A stretch of 64,000 nt of DNA from Aliarcobacter trophiarum LMG 25534 (GCF_003355515.1 NZ_CP031367.1:992001-1056000), one strand, 5' to 3'. Positions 44,602 through 54,012 are shown, numbered from the stretch's first letter. Notes: a model not told the origin generated them from the sequence alone. Numbers and translations are program-made.

Positions 44602-44931
44602 ATGTCAAATGTTGAAGCTCCTTTAAATACACCAGTATGGGTTGATGAGAGTAGATGTAAAGCTTGTGATAGATGTGTATCTGTTTGTCCAGCTGGAGTT
44701 CTTGCAATGAGACAAGATATTCACTCAACTTTAGGTTCTATGGCAACTGTTATTCATCCTACTGCTTGTATTGGATGTAATGATTGTGAATTATCTTGCC
44801 CCGATTTTGCTATTTTTGTTGCTGATAAAAAAGAGTATAAATTTGCAAAATTAAGTGATGAAGCAAAAGAGAGACAAGAAAGAATAATAAGTAATAATTA
44901 TAAAATATTAGATGAAGATAAAAAGGTTTGA
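44602..44931 (+). CDS. oorD: 2-oxoglutarate:ferredoxin oxidoreductase, delta (4Fe-4S) subunit
   Basis: 109 residues. Two ferredoxin-type clusters: CKACDRCVSVCPAG and CIGCNDCELSCPD, each coordinating a [4Fe-4S] centre. It passes electrons from the thiamine enzyme to ferredoxin or flavodoxin. First gene of an oorDABC operon, as in other Campylobacterota. AAAGGAAAA ribosome site before ATG. Confidence 0.93.
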   Translation: MSNVEAPLNTPVWVDESRCKACDRCVSVCPAGVLAMRQDIHSTLGSMATVIHPTACIGCNDCELSCPDFAIFVADKKEYKFAKLSDEAKERQERIISNNYKILDEDKKV

Positions 44932-44933
44932 TT

Positions 44934-46064
44934 ATGTCAAGAGAGTTAATATCTACAGGAAATGAGTTAGCTGCATTAGCTGCAATTGATTCAAAGTGTG
45001 AGTTTTTTGGTGGTTATCCAATAACACCTTCAAGTGAAATTATGCATGTATTATCATCAAAACTACCTAGTATTGGTGGAGTTTGTATGCAAATGGAAGA
45101 TGAAATTTCTGGAATTTGTGCCAGTCTTGGTGCTTCGATGAGTGGTAAAAGAGCAATGACTGCATCATCTGGACCTGGAATTTCACTAAAATCAGAAAAT
45201 TTAGGATTAGGTTATATTGCAGAGGTTCCTCTAGTAGTTGTAAATGTAATGAGAGGTGGTCCTTCAACTGGACTTCCTACAAGAGTTGCACAAGGTGATA
45301 TTCTTCAAGCAAAAAATCCAACTCATGGAGATGTAAAATCAATCACTCTAATGCCAGGAAACTTAACAGAATGTTACACAGAAGTAGTTCGTGCATTTAA
45401 TCTAGCAGATAGATTTATGCAACCAATATTTGTACTTTTAGATGAAACTATTGGTCATATGGCTGGAAAAGTTGTAATTCCATCTTTAGAAGATGTTAAA
45501 AAAAGTTTAGTTTTTAGAAAAAGATTTGATGGAGATAAAAAAGATTATCTTCCTTATGGTACAAAAGCTGATGAGCCGGCTATTTTAAACCCAATGTTTG
45601 AAGGTTATAGATACCACTTTACTGGACTTCACCATGGACCAACTGGTCATCCAACAGAAGATGCTGCAACTTGTAGCGCTTTAATGGATAGATTATTTAA
45701 AAAAGTTGAAAACCATACAGATGAGTTAGAGTTAAATGAAGAGTATATGATAGATGATGCAGAAATTTTAATAATAGCTTATGGTTCTGTATCTTTAGGA
45801 GCAAAAGAGGCAGTAAATCGTCTTAGAAAAGAGGGAATAAAAGCTGGATTATTTAGACCAAAAACTATTTGGCCAAGCCCTGAAAAAAGATTGAATGAAC
45901 TAGTAAATAAATTTAAAAAAGTACTAGTTGCTGAACTTAATATGGGACAATACTCTCAAGAGATTGAAAGAGTAAGTGGAAGAAGAGATTTTGATAGACT
46001 CTTAAAAGCAAACGGAAGACCACTCTCACCACTTGAAATAATAGAAAAAGTAAAAGGAATGTAA
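44934..46064 (+). CDS. oorA: 2-oxoglutarate:ferredoxin oxidoreductase, alpha subunit
   Basis: 376 residues, start at ATG 44934 (AAAAGG upstream), two bases after the oorD stop; the TTG six bases earlier overlaps oorD and is less likely. N-terminal pyrimidine domain (FFGGYPITPSSEI, about residues 23-35), SSGPGISLKSE, and the C-terminal GQYSQEIERVSGR. Together with OorB it forms the thiamine-diphosphate enzyme converting 2-oxoglutarate and CoA to succinyl-CoA and CO2 with ferredoxin as acceptor. Confidence 0.95.
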   Translation: MSRELISTGNELAALAAIDSKCEFFGGYPITPSSEIMHVLSSKLPSIGGVCMQMEDEISGICASLGASMSGKRAMTASSGPGISLKSENLGLGYIAEVPLVVVNVMRGGPSTGLPTRVAQGDILQAKNPTHGDVKSITLMPGNLTECYTEVVRAFNLADRFMQPIFVLLDETIGHMAGKVVIPSLEDVKKSLVFRKRFDGDKKDYLPYGTKADEPAILNPMFEGYRYHFTGLHHGPTGHPTEDAATCSALMDRLFKKVENHTDELELNEEYMIDDAEILIIAYGSVSLGAKEAVNRLRKEGIKAGLFRPKTIWPSPEKRLNELVNKFKKVLVAELNMGQYSQEIERVSGRRDFDRLLKANGRPLSPLEIIEKVKGM

Positions 46065-46065
46065 T

Positions 46066-46899
46066 ATGGCTTTTAACTATGATGAATATTTAAGAACAGA
46101 TAAAATGCCAACACTTTGGTGTTGGGGATGTGGAGATGGAGTTATTTTAAAATCACTTATTCGTGCTATTGATAAGTTGGGTTGGAATATGGATGATGTT
46201 TGTGTAGTTTCTGGGATTGGTTGTTCTGGAAGATTTTCATCTTACATAAACTGTAATACAGTTCATACAACACATGGAAGAACTTTAGCATATGCAACTG
46301 GAATTAAGATGGCAAATCCAGATAAAAAAGTGATAGTTGTAGGAGGAGATGGTGATGGTCTTGCAATTGGAGGAAATCATACTATTCATGCAGCTAGAAG
46401 AAATATTGATTTAACATATATTTTAATAAACAACTTCATATACGGTCTTACAAACTCTCAAACAAGCCCAACAACTCCAAAAGGAATGTGGACTGCAACA
46501 ATGGAGAGAGGAAATATTGATCCAACATTTGACTCTTGTAAACTAGTTGAAGCAGCAGGTGCTAGTTTTGTAGCACGAGAGACTATGATAGAGCCAAAAA
46601 AACTTGAAAGAGCTTTAGTAAAAGCTCTTGAACACAAAGGCTTCTCATATTTAGAAGTTTTTTCAAACTGTCATGTAAATTTAGGAAGAAAAAATAAAAT
46701 GGCAAGTGCAACAGCAAATTTAGAGTGGATAGACTCAATTTCTCTAGCAAAAACTAAATTTGATATGCTTGAAGATAATCAAAAAGTTGGAAAATATCCA
46801 ACTGGTGTTTTAAAACAAGATGAAAATGCAATTGAATATTGTGAAGCTTATGAAAAAGTAAAAGAGGCCCACAAAAACAAAACTATGGTTGAACTATAA
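46066..46899 (+). CDS. oorB: 2-oxoglutarate:ferredoxin oxidoreductase, beta subunit
   Basis: 277 residues. CWGCGDG near the N-terminus, CSGRFSSYINCNTVHTTHGR, and the thiamine-diphosphate-binding GGDGDGLAIGGNH (about residues 93-105) with the Asn of the NNFIYGLTNSQTSPTT loop. Provides the TPP pyrophosphate/Mg2+ site and a [4Fe-4S] cysteine set. One base after oorA; the complex is oxygen-sensitive in relatives. Confidence 0.96.
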   Translation: MAFNYDEYLRTDKMPTLWCWGCGDGVILKSLIRAIDKLGWNMDDVCVVSGIGCSGRFSSYINCNTVHTTHGRTLAYATGIKMANPDKKVIVVGGDGDGLAIGGNHTIHAARRNIDLTYILINNFIYGLTNSQTSPTTPKGMWTATMERGNIDPTFDSCKLVEAAGASFVARETMIEPKKLERALVKALEHKGFSYLEVFSNCHVNLGRKNKMASATANLEWIDSISLAKTKFDMLEDNQKVGKYPTGVLKQDENAIEYCEAYEKVKEAHKNKTMVEL

Positions 46900-46908
46900 G
46901 GAGTAAAA

Positions 46909-47475
46909 ATGTCATCAAATAGAACTTTAATGAGATTTACAGGAGTTGGTGGTCAAGGTGTTTTACTTGCAGGTGAAATCTTTGCAGCAGCAAAAATAAG
47001 TAATGGTGGTTTTGGTTTAAAAACAGCAACTTATACTTCTCAAGTAAGAGGCGGTCCTACTGTTGTTGATATTACACTTCAAGATGAAGAGATTATTTAC
47101 CCTTATGCAAATGATGGAGAGATAGATTTTATGCTTTCAGTTGCTCAAATATCTTTTGATTTATTTAAAAATGGAGTAAAAGATGGGGCAACTATAGTAA
47201 TTGAACCAAATTTAGTTCGCCCAAGCGATGAAGATAGAAAAAGATGGAATATTATTGAGATTCAAATAATAACTATTGCTAAAGAAGAAGTAGGAAATGT
47301 AATAACACAATCTATCCTAGCTTTAGCAATAGCAAACTATTTTACAGGAGAAACTATTCCAAAAGAGGTTTTAAGAGCTACAATGCTTTCAAAAATTCCT
47401 GAAAAACTTCATGATTTAAACAACAAAGCTTATGATTTAGGCTATAAATATGCTAAAATAGCTGACAATAAATAA
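46909..47475 (+). CDS. oorC: 2-oxoglutarate:ferredoxin oxidoreductase, gamma subunit
   Basis: 188 residues. FTGVGGQGVLLAGEIFA (about residues 10-26) and the TYTSQVRGGPTVVDI segment are typical of the gamma domain of 2-oxoacid:acceptor oxidoreductases, which binds CoA-facing elements. Last gene of oorDABC, followed at once by an intrinsic terminator. Confidence 0.95.
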   Translation: MSSNRTLMRFTGVGGQGVLLAGEIFAAAKISNGGFGLKTATYTSQVRGGPTVVDITLQDEEIIYPYANDGEIDFMLSVAQISFDLFKNGVKDGATIVIEPNLVRPSDEDRKRWNIIEIQIITIAKEEVGNVITQSILALAIANYFTGETIPKEVLRATMLSKIPEKLHDLNNKAYDLGYKYAKIADNK

Positions 47476-47478
47476 CAA

Positions 47479-47506
47479 AAAAGCACTATTTCAAAATAGT
47501 GCTTTT
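47479..47506. terminator. Terminator after oorC
   Basis: Twelve-bp stem AAAAGCACTATT / AATAGTGCTTTT with a 4-base loop, starting three bases after the oorC stop. A-rich on the left and T-rich on the right, so it can serve both the oor operon and the convergent modD-like gene. Confidence 0.85.
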
Positions 47507-47510
47507 CTAT

Positions 47511-48356
47511 TTATAATATAGTTATTTTACTTCCAAAGTCAGACATTCCACAAGAGTACATAGAGCTTGATACAATACCATTTATACCTAATATAGCATA
47601 CTCTTTCACATTATTTATATCGATTCCACCACTACAGATTATTTTTACATCTTTATATAAATTATCTCTTAAATCTACAATAATTTTTATATCATCTTTT
47701 AGCATTTTATCAAGTTGTAAAACATCAACTCCAAACATTAAAAGTTTTTTACTATCTTCTAAACTAGAACTCTCTACAACTATCTTTTTTTCTGGCATTT
47801 TTATTTTAAATTTTCCTATTTGTTCATAAAACTCAAAATCATCTTTATATATAACTCTATGATTTGGAAAAAACAATATAGTTTCACTAAGATTTAATCT
47901 ATGTACAAATGCACCACCAATTAAAATAGATTTAATACAAAATTTCTTTGCGAATGGGTATGTTTTTCGTGTAGTTAGAAGTTGACAATATGGATTTACT
48001 TTCTCTATTTCTTCTCTCATTCTTGCTGTATATGTTGCAATTTTTGAGCTATATTCTAAAATCAATTGAGTTGTTCTCCAAATTTTATGAATATTTTCAT
48101 ATGTTCCAGTAAAACTTAAAATAATATCGCTCTTTAAAGCTTTTGATTTAGATGGTAAATAGTGTAAAACTTCACAATCTAAAAGTTTTGCAATTTTACA
48201 AGCCTCTTCGCTACAAGAAACTACAATATCATCTCTAGTAAAAATATCAAGTTTAGCTTTAAGATAAGATTTCTCTTGTAAAGATGTAGTCAAATCTAAA
48301 TATGGCAAATCATCACTTAAAAGTTCTAAAAGCTCTTCATTTGTAAAATTAATCAT
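47511..48356 (-). CDS. modD: ModD-like nicotinate-nucleotide-pyrophosphorylase homologue
   Basis: 281 residues, a QPRTase-fold protein. DDLPYLDLTTSLQ at the N-terminus matches the quinolinate-phosphoribosyltransferase opening, and TTRKTYPFAKKFCIKSILIGGAFVHRLNLSE has the ModD/NadC-type active-site arginine/lysine set. C-terminal ICSGGIDINNVKEYAILGINGIVSS. The family is called ModD because it is often in molybdenum-transport operons; the true reaction is unknown. No molybdate transporter is in this window. Three bases downstream of the gene at 48360. Confidence 0.85.
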   Translation of the reverse strand: MINFTNEELLELLSDDLPYLDLTTSLQEKSYLKAKLDIFTRDDIVVSCSEEACKIAKLLDCEVLHYLPSKSKALKSDIILSFTGTYENIHKIWRTTQLILEYSSKIATYTARMREEIEKVNPYCQLLTTRKTYPFAKKFCIKSILIGGAFVHRLNLSETILFFPNHRVIYKDDFEFYEQIGKFKIKMPEKKIVVESSSLEDSKKLLMFGVDVLQLDKMLKDDIKIIVDLRDNLYKDVKIICSGGIDINNVKEYAILGINGIVSSSMYSCGMSDFGSKITIL

Positions 48357-48359
48357 AAT

Positions 48360-48869
48360 TTATGCAATACTAGGGCTTAGAAAATCTATTTTTTTGAGCA
48401 TTCTTGAGCCTTTTTTAGTAAACTCATTTTCTATTTTTGCTCTATTCTTTGATAAATATTCTAATACAAGTGGCTCTTGCTTTTGTAGAAGATTTAAAAT
48501 AGCAAGTTTCATAGATGTATAAAAATCACTCTCTTTATAGATAAGCTCTGCTATCTCTTCTATTATTATTTTATCTCTATTTCTTTCAAAACTAAACTCT
48601 AAAAGTTCTAAAACTTTTTTTGCTACTTTGTAGTTTGTGATGTGTCTTAAAAGTTTGTAAAACTTCATAGATAGATCTAATAAATAGTCATCATTTCCCA
48701 TATTCTCTATCTTTGAAATTTTACCACTATTTATAAACTCTATTAAATCATCATCACTAAAAGCATACTCCAAAAGTGAAATTATCTTTCTTTTATCTTG
48801 TTTTTTCCACTTATAGTATGTAGGTGCTGAAAACTCAAAAAGAGTTGTCATAATCATCTCTTTTGTCAT
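48360..48869 (-). CDS. Unknown helical protein upstream of modD-like gene
   Basis: 169 residues from ATG 48869, with AGGAG seven bases upstream. All-helical, no membrane segment. Residues 7-35 (TTLFEFSAPTYYKWKKQ) read like the recognition part of a helix-turn-helix, which would make it a DNA-binding protein, but the rest matches no family I recognise. A perfect 26-bp palindrome with a -10 box lies just upstream. If it is a regulator, that would be its operator; this is inference. Confidence 0.75.
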   Translation of the reverse strand: MTKEMIMTTLFEFSAPTYYKWKKQDKRKIISLLEYAFSDDDLIEFINSGKISKIENMGNDDYLLDLSMKFYKLLRHITNYKVAKKVLELLEFSFERNRDKIIIEEIAELIYKESDFYTSMKLAILNLLQKQEPLVLEYLSKNRAKIENEFTKKGSRMLKKIDFLSPSIA

Positions 48870-48894
48870 AAAATCTCCTATTTTTTTATTTATT

Positions 48895-48920
48895 ACATTA
48901 TATACTTAAGTATATAATGT
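48895..48920. promoter_or_regulatory. Perfect 26-bp palindrome over a promoter
   Basis: Arms ACATTATATACTT and AAGTATATAATGT are exact reverse complements. Each arm contains TATAAT; the minus-strand copy at 48902-48897 is well placed as -10 for the gene at 48869 (start 28 bases downstream). The TATATA-N6-TATATA core resembles half-sites reported for ModE-type operators, which fits the modD-like gene downstream. Alternative: a weak terminator for polA, which ends 11 bases away, but it has no T tract. Confidence 0.65.
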
Positions 48921-48930
48921 TTTGATAAAA

Positions 48931-51615
48931 CTACTTTAGCTCTTGCCAACTATTTGCCACTGCCACTGAAACTTTAAGTGGGACATTTAATACAAAAATA
49001 TTTTCCATAATATCTCTTATATCTTCTGTTATCTCTTGGATATACTCATCCTTTACTTCAAAAATAAGCTCATCATGGATTTGTAAAAGCATTTTTATAT
49101 TTGGATTTTCTTTATATTTTAAATGAATTTTTATCATAGATAGTTTTATCAAATCAGCTGCACTACCTTGAAACAGTGTATTTACCGCCTCTCTTAAATA
49201 TGCAGCTTTTAACATAGGACTTGCTCCTTGAAAATCAAAAAGCCTTTTTCTATTTAATAATGTTTTTACAAAACCACTATTTATTGCACTATCTTCTATA
49301 GATTTAAAATAATCTTTTACGCTTTTAAATGCTTCAAAATATGAGTCAATATATGCTTTTGCCTCTTTTGTTGAAATTCCTAAAGTATCTGAAAGTTTTT
49401 TACTTCCCATTCCATATAAAAGTCCAAAATTTATAGTTTTTGCTATTGCTCTTTTATTTTTTGCCTCATTCTCTCCAAAAATTTTAATAGCTGTTTGTAA
49501 GTGAATATCTAAATCTTCTTTAAAAGCATTTACTAATGCTTCATCTTTTGAAAAATGAGCAAGAAGTCTAAGTTCAATTTGTGAATAATCGACTCCTACA
49601 AGCTTATACCCCTCTTTTGCAACAAAAGCTCTTCTTATTTGAATATTACTAGTTGCTCCAACAGGAATATTTTGTAAATTTGGATTTTTTGAACTTAATC
49701 TTCCTGTTGTTGTTCCTGTTTGTAAAAAGGATGTAAAAATTCTACTATCTTTCTCTTTTAAACCAAGTTCTAAAAGTGGTTCTATATATGTTGAATGAAG
49801 CTTAAAAGCCTCTCTATACTTTAATAAAAGTGGCACAACTATATGTTCATCTTTTAAGCTTTCCAAAACAGACTCATCTGTGCTATAACCTGTTTTTGTC
49901 TTTTTGGAAGAAGCAAGTCCAAGTTTTTCAAATAAAATAACACCCAACTGTTTTGGCGAATTAATATTAAAACTCTCACCACAAGCTTCATAGATACTTT
50001 GAGTCAATTCATTTAGATAAATCAAACTACTATCTTTGTACTCTTTTAGAAGATTTATATCTACTTTTATACCTTTTTGCTCCATACTAGCTAAAACATA
50101 AATAAAATTAAACTCCAACTCAAAGGCTATATTTAAAAGCTCTTCTTCTCCTCTTTGTTTAAAAATATCTAGCTGTTTATTAAATAGTTTCAAAGTCATT
50201 AAAGCATCTTCAGCTGCATATTGTGTTGCTTTTTCTAGCTCTACACTTGAAAAGTCTTCACCTTTCTTCACAATTTCACTAAAACTTAGCATTTGTATAT
50301 CAAAATACTTTTTAATCTGATAATCTATTCCAACTTTTTCAGATGTGTCTAAAAGCCACGATAAAATCATGGTATCTGCATACAATTTTAAATCTAAATT
50401 GAAGTTATTCTTTATAATTTGCCAATCATATTTAAAATTTTGGAAAACAAGTTTATATCTACTTAAAATCTCTATAGATTTTTTAGCAGCTTCAAGTGAA
50501 ATTTGATTTTGGACTCCTAAATAGTTATGAGAAATCGGTACATAATATGCTTTCTTCTCTTCATAACAAAACGAAAATCCAACAATCTTTGCTTTTGATG
50601 TATCAAGATTAGTTGTCTCTGTATCAAAAGCTATTATTGCATCTCTTGGAATTTTATTTATCGCTAAACTTAAATCATTTTCATTATCTAATAAAATATA
50701 CTCTAATTTTTGCTCTTCCTCTTTTTTTGGAATTTGTGTTTTATAATTTAAGCCATTTTTATTTACTCTATCTAATATTCTATTCATATCATATGACTCT
50801 AAATCTTCAGCGATTTTTAAAATAGGATTTTCACTTGGCAAGGAAAATTCATCAATATTTGATATAAAATGGCAATCATCCTTTAAAGTTACAAGTTTTT
50901 TTGATAAAAAAGCGTTCTCCTTACCTTCATATAAAAGCTCTTTTGTTCTCTTTTTCTCAATATTCTCAATATTCTCATAAATATTTTCTAAACTTCCAAA
51001 TTCTTTTATCAAAGACTCTGCTGTTTTTGCTCCAACACCTTTTACTCCTGGAATATTATCAGCTGTATCTCCAACTAATGATTGATAATCTATAAACTGT
51101 TTTGGAGTTACTCCATATTTTTCTATACATTTAGCTTCATTTATAATCTGTTTTTTAGTTGGGTCAAATAAATATACACTATTTGAATCATCTATTAGTT
51201 GATATAAATCTTTATCATGAGATACTATTCGTACTTCAAAACCTTTCTCTTTCGCATCTTTTGCAATACTTGCAACCATATCATCAGCTTCGTATCCAGT
51301 TCTTATAGCAACTTTAAATCCCATTTTTTCAATCCAAGATATAGCAACTGGAAGTTGTGCTAGTAAATCTTCTGGAACATCAGGTCTTTGAGCTTTGTAG
51401 TTCTCAAATAAATCATTTCTAAAAGTATTTCCTTTCGCATCAAGAGCAAAAACTATATAATCAGTCTTAAAATCTTTTCCAATTCCAGCAACAAAGTTCA
51501 TAAATCCTGTTAGAAGTCCAGTTGGAAAACCTGTGTTTGATCTTAAAGGTGGAAGTGCAAAATAACTTCTAAATAAAAATCCAAATGTATCAATAATAGT
51601 AATGCTTTTTTTCAT
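48931..51615 (-). CDS. polA: DNA polymerase I
   Basis: 894 residues with all three activities. 5'-3' exonuclease (about 1-290), 3'-5' exonuclease with Exo I FDTETTN, Exo II NFKYDW and Exo III YAAEDALM all intact, and a polymerase domain with motif A VGVDYSQIELRL, motif B RAIAKTINFGLLYG and motif C LQIHDELIFEV. Works in Okazaki-fragment maturation and repair. ATG start, divergent from radA. Confidence 0.97.
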   Translation of the reverse strand: MKKSITIIDTFGFLFRSYFALPPLRSNTGFPTGLLTGFMNFVAGIGKDFKTDYIVFALDAKGNTFRNDLFENYKAQRPDVPEDLLAQLPVAISWIEKMGFKVAIRTGYEADDMVASIAKDAKEKGFEVRIVSHDKDLYQLIDDSNSVYLFDPTKKQIINEAKCIEKYGVTPKQFIDYQSLVGDTADNIPGVKGVGAKTAESLIKEFGSLENIYENIENIEKKRTKELLYEGKENAFLSKKLVTLKDDCHFISNIDEFSLPSENPILKIAEDLESYDMNRILDRVNKNGLNYKTQIPKKEEEQKLEYILLDNENDLSLAINKIPRDAIIAFDTETTNLDTSKAKIVGFSFCYEEKKAYYVPISHNYLGVQNQISLEAAKKSIEILSRYKLVFQNFKYDWQIIKNNFNLDLKLYADTMILSWLLDTSEKVGIDYQIKKYFDIQMLSFSEIVKKGEDFSSVELEKATQYAAEDALMTLKLFNKQLDIFKQRGEEELLNIAFELEFNFIYVLASMEQKGIKVDINLLKEYKDSSLIYLNELTQSIYEACGESFNINSPKQLGVILFEKLGLASSKKTKTGYSTDESVLESLKDEHIVVPLLLKYREAFKLHSTYIEPLLELGLKEKDSRIFTSFLQTGTTTGRLSSKNPNLQNIPVGATSNIQIRRAFVAKEGYKLVGVDYSQIELRLLAHFSKDEALVNAFKEDLDIHLQTAIKIFGENEAKNKRAIAKTINFGLLYGMGSKKLSDTLGISTKEAKAYIDSYFEAFKSVKDYFKSIEDSAINSGFVKTLLNRKRLFDFQGASPMLKAAYLREAVNTLFQGSAADLIKLSMIKIHLKYKENPNIKMLLQIHDELIFEVKDEYIQEITEDIRDIMENIFVLNVPLKVSVAVANSWQELK

Positions 51616-51735
51616 AATCTTCTTTCAATGTGAGTTTATAGATTTTATATTATAATAAAAACTTTTAAATGTGGGTTTATTATGAGATTTTAGATTTAAA
51701 AATATTAATAGAATTTTATTCCAAAAAGGCAAAAG

Positions 51736-53085
51736 ATGGCAAAGAAAAAAAATACTCTATTTGAGTGCCAACACTGTGGTGAACAATCTAGTAAGTGGCT
51801 TGGCAAATGTCCTAGTTGCGACTCTTGGGATAGTTTTATAGAGTTAAATGAAATACAACAAGAGGTTTTAAAGCAGACTATTACAGCTAGTAGTTCAAGC
51901 TCAAAAGCAAGACCAATTACCCAAATAGAGCAAGATGATGTTTTACGATTTTCCTCTTTTAACTATGAATTTGATTTAGTCCTAGGTGGTGGAGTTGTTC
52001 CAGGAAGTTTAACTTTAATTGGAGGAAGCCCAGGAGTTGGAAAATCTACACTACTTCTAAAAGTTGCAGGAAGTATTGCAAAAAGTGGGAAAAAGGTACT
52101 TTATGTATCAGGAGAAGAGAGTGCTGGACAGATAAAACTAAGAGCAAATAGATTGGATGCAAATCATGATGAACTTTTTTTATTAAGTGAGATAAAACTT
52201 GAAGAGATTATGAGTGAACTTCTAAGAGAGAATTATGAAGTTTGTATTATTGACTCTATTCAAACAATCTATTCAAGCCACTTAAACTCAAGCCCTGGAA
52301 GTGTTTCCCAAGTTAGAGAGATTACTTTTGAACTAATGAGAAAAGCAAAAGAGTCAAATATTGCTATGTTTATTATTGGACATATAACAAAAGATGGAAG
52401 TATTGCAGGACCTAGAGTTTTGGAGCATATGGTTGATACAGTTTTGTACTTTGAAGGTGAAGCAAGTCGTGAATTAAGAATGCTAAGAGGTTTTAAAAAC
52501 CGTTTTGGAAGTACAAGTGAAATTGGAATTTTTGAGATGACACAAGAAGGACTTGTGAGTGCAAAAGATATAGCTTCAAAGTTTTTTGATAAAAGCAAAG
52601 CCCAAAGTGGATCAAGTTTAACTGTAAGTATGGAAGGAAGTCGTGCTATTATACTTGAAGTTCAAGCACTTGTTAGTGAGACAACTTTTCCAAATCCAAA
52701 AAGAAGTGCTACAGGATTTGATGCAAATCGTTTGACTATGCTTCTAGCACTTTTAGAGAAAAAACTAGATCTTCCTTTTAATAACTATGATGTTTTTATA
52801 AATATTAGTGGTGGAATAAAGATTAAAGAAAGTAGTGCAGATTTAGCCGTAATTGCCGCAATTATCTCAAGCTTTAGAGATAGACCAATCTCAAAAGAGT
52901 CTGTTTTTATTGGTGAAGTTAGTTTAACTGGTGAAATTAAAGATGTTTATAGCATAGATTTAAGACTTAAAGAGGCTCAAGCACAAGGTATAAAAAAAGC
53001 GATTATTGCTCAAAAAACAAATCTAAAACTAGATTTAAAAACTTTTGCAGTTGATGAAGTCTCGAAAATGATAGAATTATTTTAA
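51736..53085 (+). CDS. radA: DNA repair protein RadA
   Basis: 449 residues. N-terminal zinc ribbon (CQHCGEQSSKWLGKCPSC, residues 10-27), RecA-like core with Walker A GGSPGVGKSTL (about residues 92-102), the RadA-specific KNRFGS motif and a C-terminal Lon-protease-like domain (about 270-449). It is a branch-migration helicase in recombination. Its start is 36 bases after the divergent polA leader region. Confidence 0.96.
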   Translation: MAKKKNTLFECQHCGEQSSKWLGKCPSCDSWDSFIELNEIQQEVLKQTITASSSSSKARPITQIEQDDVLRFSSFNYEFDLVLGGGVVPGSLTLIGGSPGVGKSTLLLKVAGSIAKSGKKVLYVSGEESAGQIKLRANRLDANHDELFLLSEIKLEEIMSELLRENYEVCIIDSIQTIYSSHLNSSPGSVSQVREITFELMRKAKESNIAMFIIGHITKDGSIAGPRVLEHMVDTVLYFEGEASRELRMLRGFKNRFGSTSEIGIFEMTQEGLVSAKDIASKFFDKSKAQSGSSLTVSMEGSRAIILEVQALVSETTFPNPKRSATGFDANRLTMLLALLEKKLDLPFNNYDVFINISGGIKIKESSADLAVIAAIISSFRDRPISKESVFIGEVSLTGEIKDVYSIDLRLKEAQAQGIKKAIIAQKTNLKLDLKTFAVDEVSKMIELF

Positions 53086-53113
53086 AATAGAGCTAAAAGC
53101 TCTATTTTTATTT
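53084..53113. terminator. Terminator between radA and thioesterase gene
   Basis: Eleven-bp stem AAAATAGAGCT / AGCTCTATTTT with a three-base loop, followed by TATTT. It lies directly at the radA stop and serves two convergent genes. Confidence 0.8.
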
Positions 53114-53525
53114 AAAGACTATTTTTCATAGCTCTTTTTTTTGCACCCTCAACCAATCTTATTGGGCTAATAATAGCTCTTGTATGAGTCCCTCTTCCAC
53201 AAACTCCTCCACTATCAATAACCTCAATTTCAAACTTATATAATTTTCCTTCCATTCCAACAAAAGTTGCAGTTGAAATAGCTACATCATTTTCCAAAGT
53301 TGCTGCCATATGTGTAATATTCAAATTAACCCCAACACTTTGCTCATCATCTTTTAAAAGTGGAAGCATTAGTTTAGCAGCACTACACTCCATTAAAGCT
53401 ATCATTCTAGCTGTTGCAAAAACCTCTGGAAAATTATCATCAATAGAGATATTTAAATTTGAAGCTAAATCTTTTTTTTCTACTTTATAATCAATTGATG
53501 CTTTTTTCCCTACCATTAAACTCAT
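53112..53525 (-). CDS. FlK-like hotdog-fold thioesterase
   Basis: 137 residues, one hotdog domain. VFATARMIALMECSAAKL matches the N-terminal helix of fluoroacetyl-CoA-thioesterase-type proteins; VGVNLNITHMAAT contains the usual active-site His, and GVCGRGTHTRAII the C-terminal G-x-G-T-H. Hydrolysis of a small acyl-CoA is likely; the natural substrate is not predictable and fluoroacetyl-CoA itself should not be assumed. Single gene, divergent from ybeY. Confidence 0.83.
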   Translation of the reverse strand: MSLMVGKKASIDYKVEKKDLASNLNISIDDNFPEVFATARMIALMECSAAKLMLPLLKDDEQSVGVNLNITHMAATLENDVAISTATFVGMEGKLYKFEIEVIDSGGVCGRGTHTRAIISPIRLVEGAKKRAMKNSL

Positions 53526-53591
53526 CTTGTCTCCTTGTATTTATTTTAAAAGTAATATACTATTGAAATTAAATTAAATATAGGATAAAAA

Positions 53592-54011
53592 ATGATAGAT
53601 TTTGAAAACCAAACAGATTTAAGTGTAAAAATAGAAGAGTTAAAGGAGATTCTGGACTCTTTAACAAACAAAGATTTGGAACTAATTATTGTAGATAATA
53701 AGAGAATAAAAGAGATTAATTATGAAAATAGAGATAAAAATGAGGCAACAGATGTTTTAAGTTTTCCATTTGAACAAAACTTCCCACATATGCCTCTTGG
53801 AAGTATAATTATCTCAAAAGATTTTGTAGAAGAGAAAGCAAAAGAGTACAATCACTCTACAAATGATGAAATAAAACTTTTATTTATTCATGGGCTTTTA
53901 CATCTTTTAGGATATGACCATGAAATTGATAATGGAGAGCATAGAGAAAAAGAAGAAGAACTAATAAAAAAGTTTAATCTTCCTTCTAGTTTAATAGTAA
54001 GAAACTCTTAA
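53592..54011 (+). CDS. ybeY: Endoribonuclease YbeY
   Basis: 139 residues. HGLLHLLGYDHEID gives the HxxxHxxxxxH zinc site, preceded by the NYENRDKNEATDVLSFPF stretch. YbeY is needed for 16S rRNA 3' processing and ribosome quality control. Start at ATG 53592 after AGGATAAAAA; convergent with the PerR-like gene, with one base between the stops. Confidence 0.94.
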   Translation: MIDFENQTDLSVKIEELKEILDSLTNKDLELIIVDNKRIKEINYENRDKNEATDVLSFPFEQNFPHMPLGSIIISKDFVEEKAKEYNHSTNDEIKLLFIHGLLHLLGYDHEIDNGEHREKEEELIKKFNLPSSLIVRNS

Positions 54012-54012
54012 A

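Noticed and set aside
52269-52598. Minus-strand open frame inside radA
   Set aside because: Lies entirely within the conserved RecA core of radA on the other strand.
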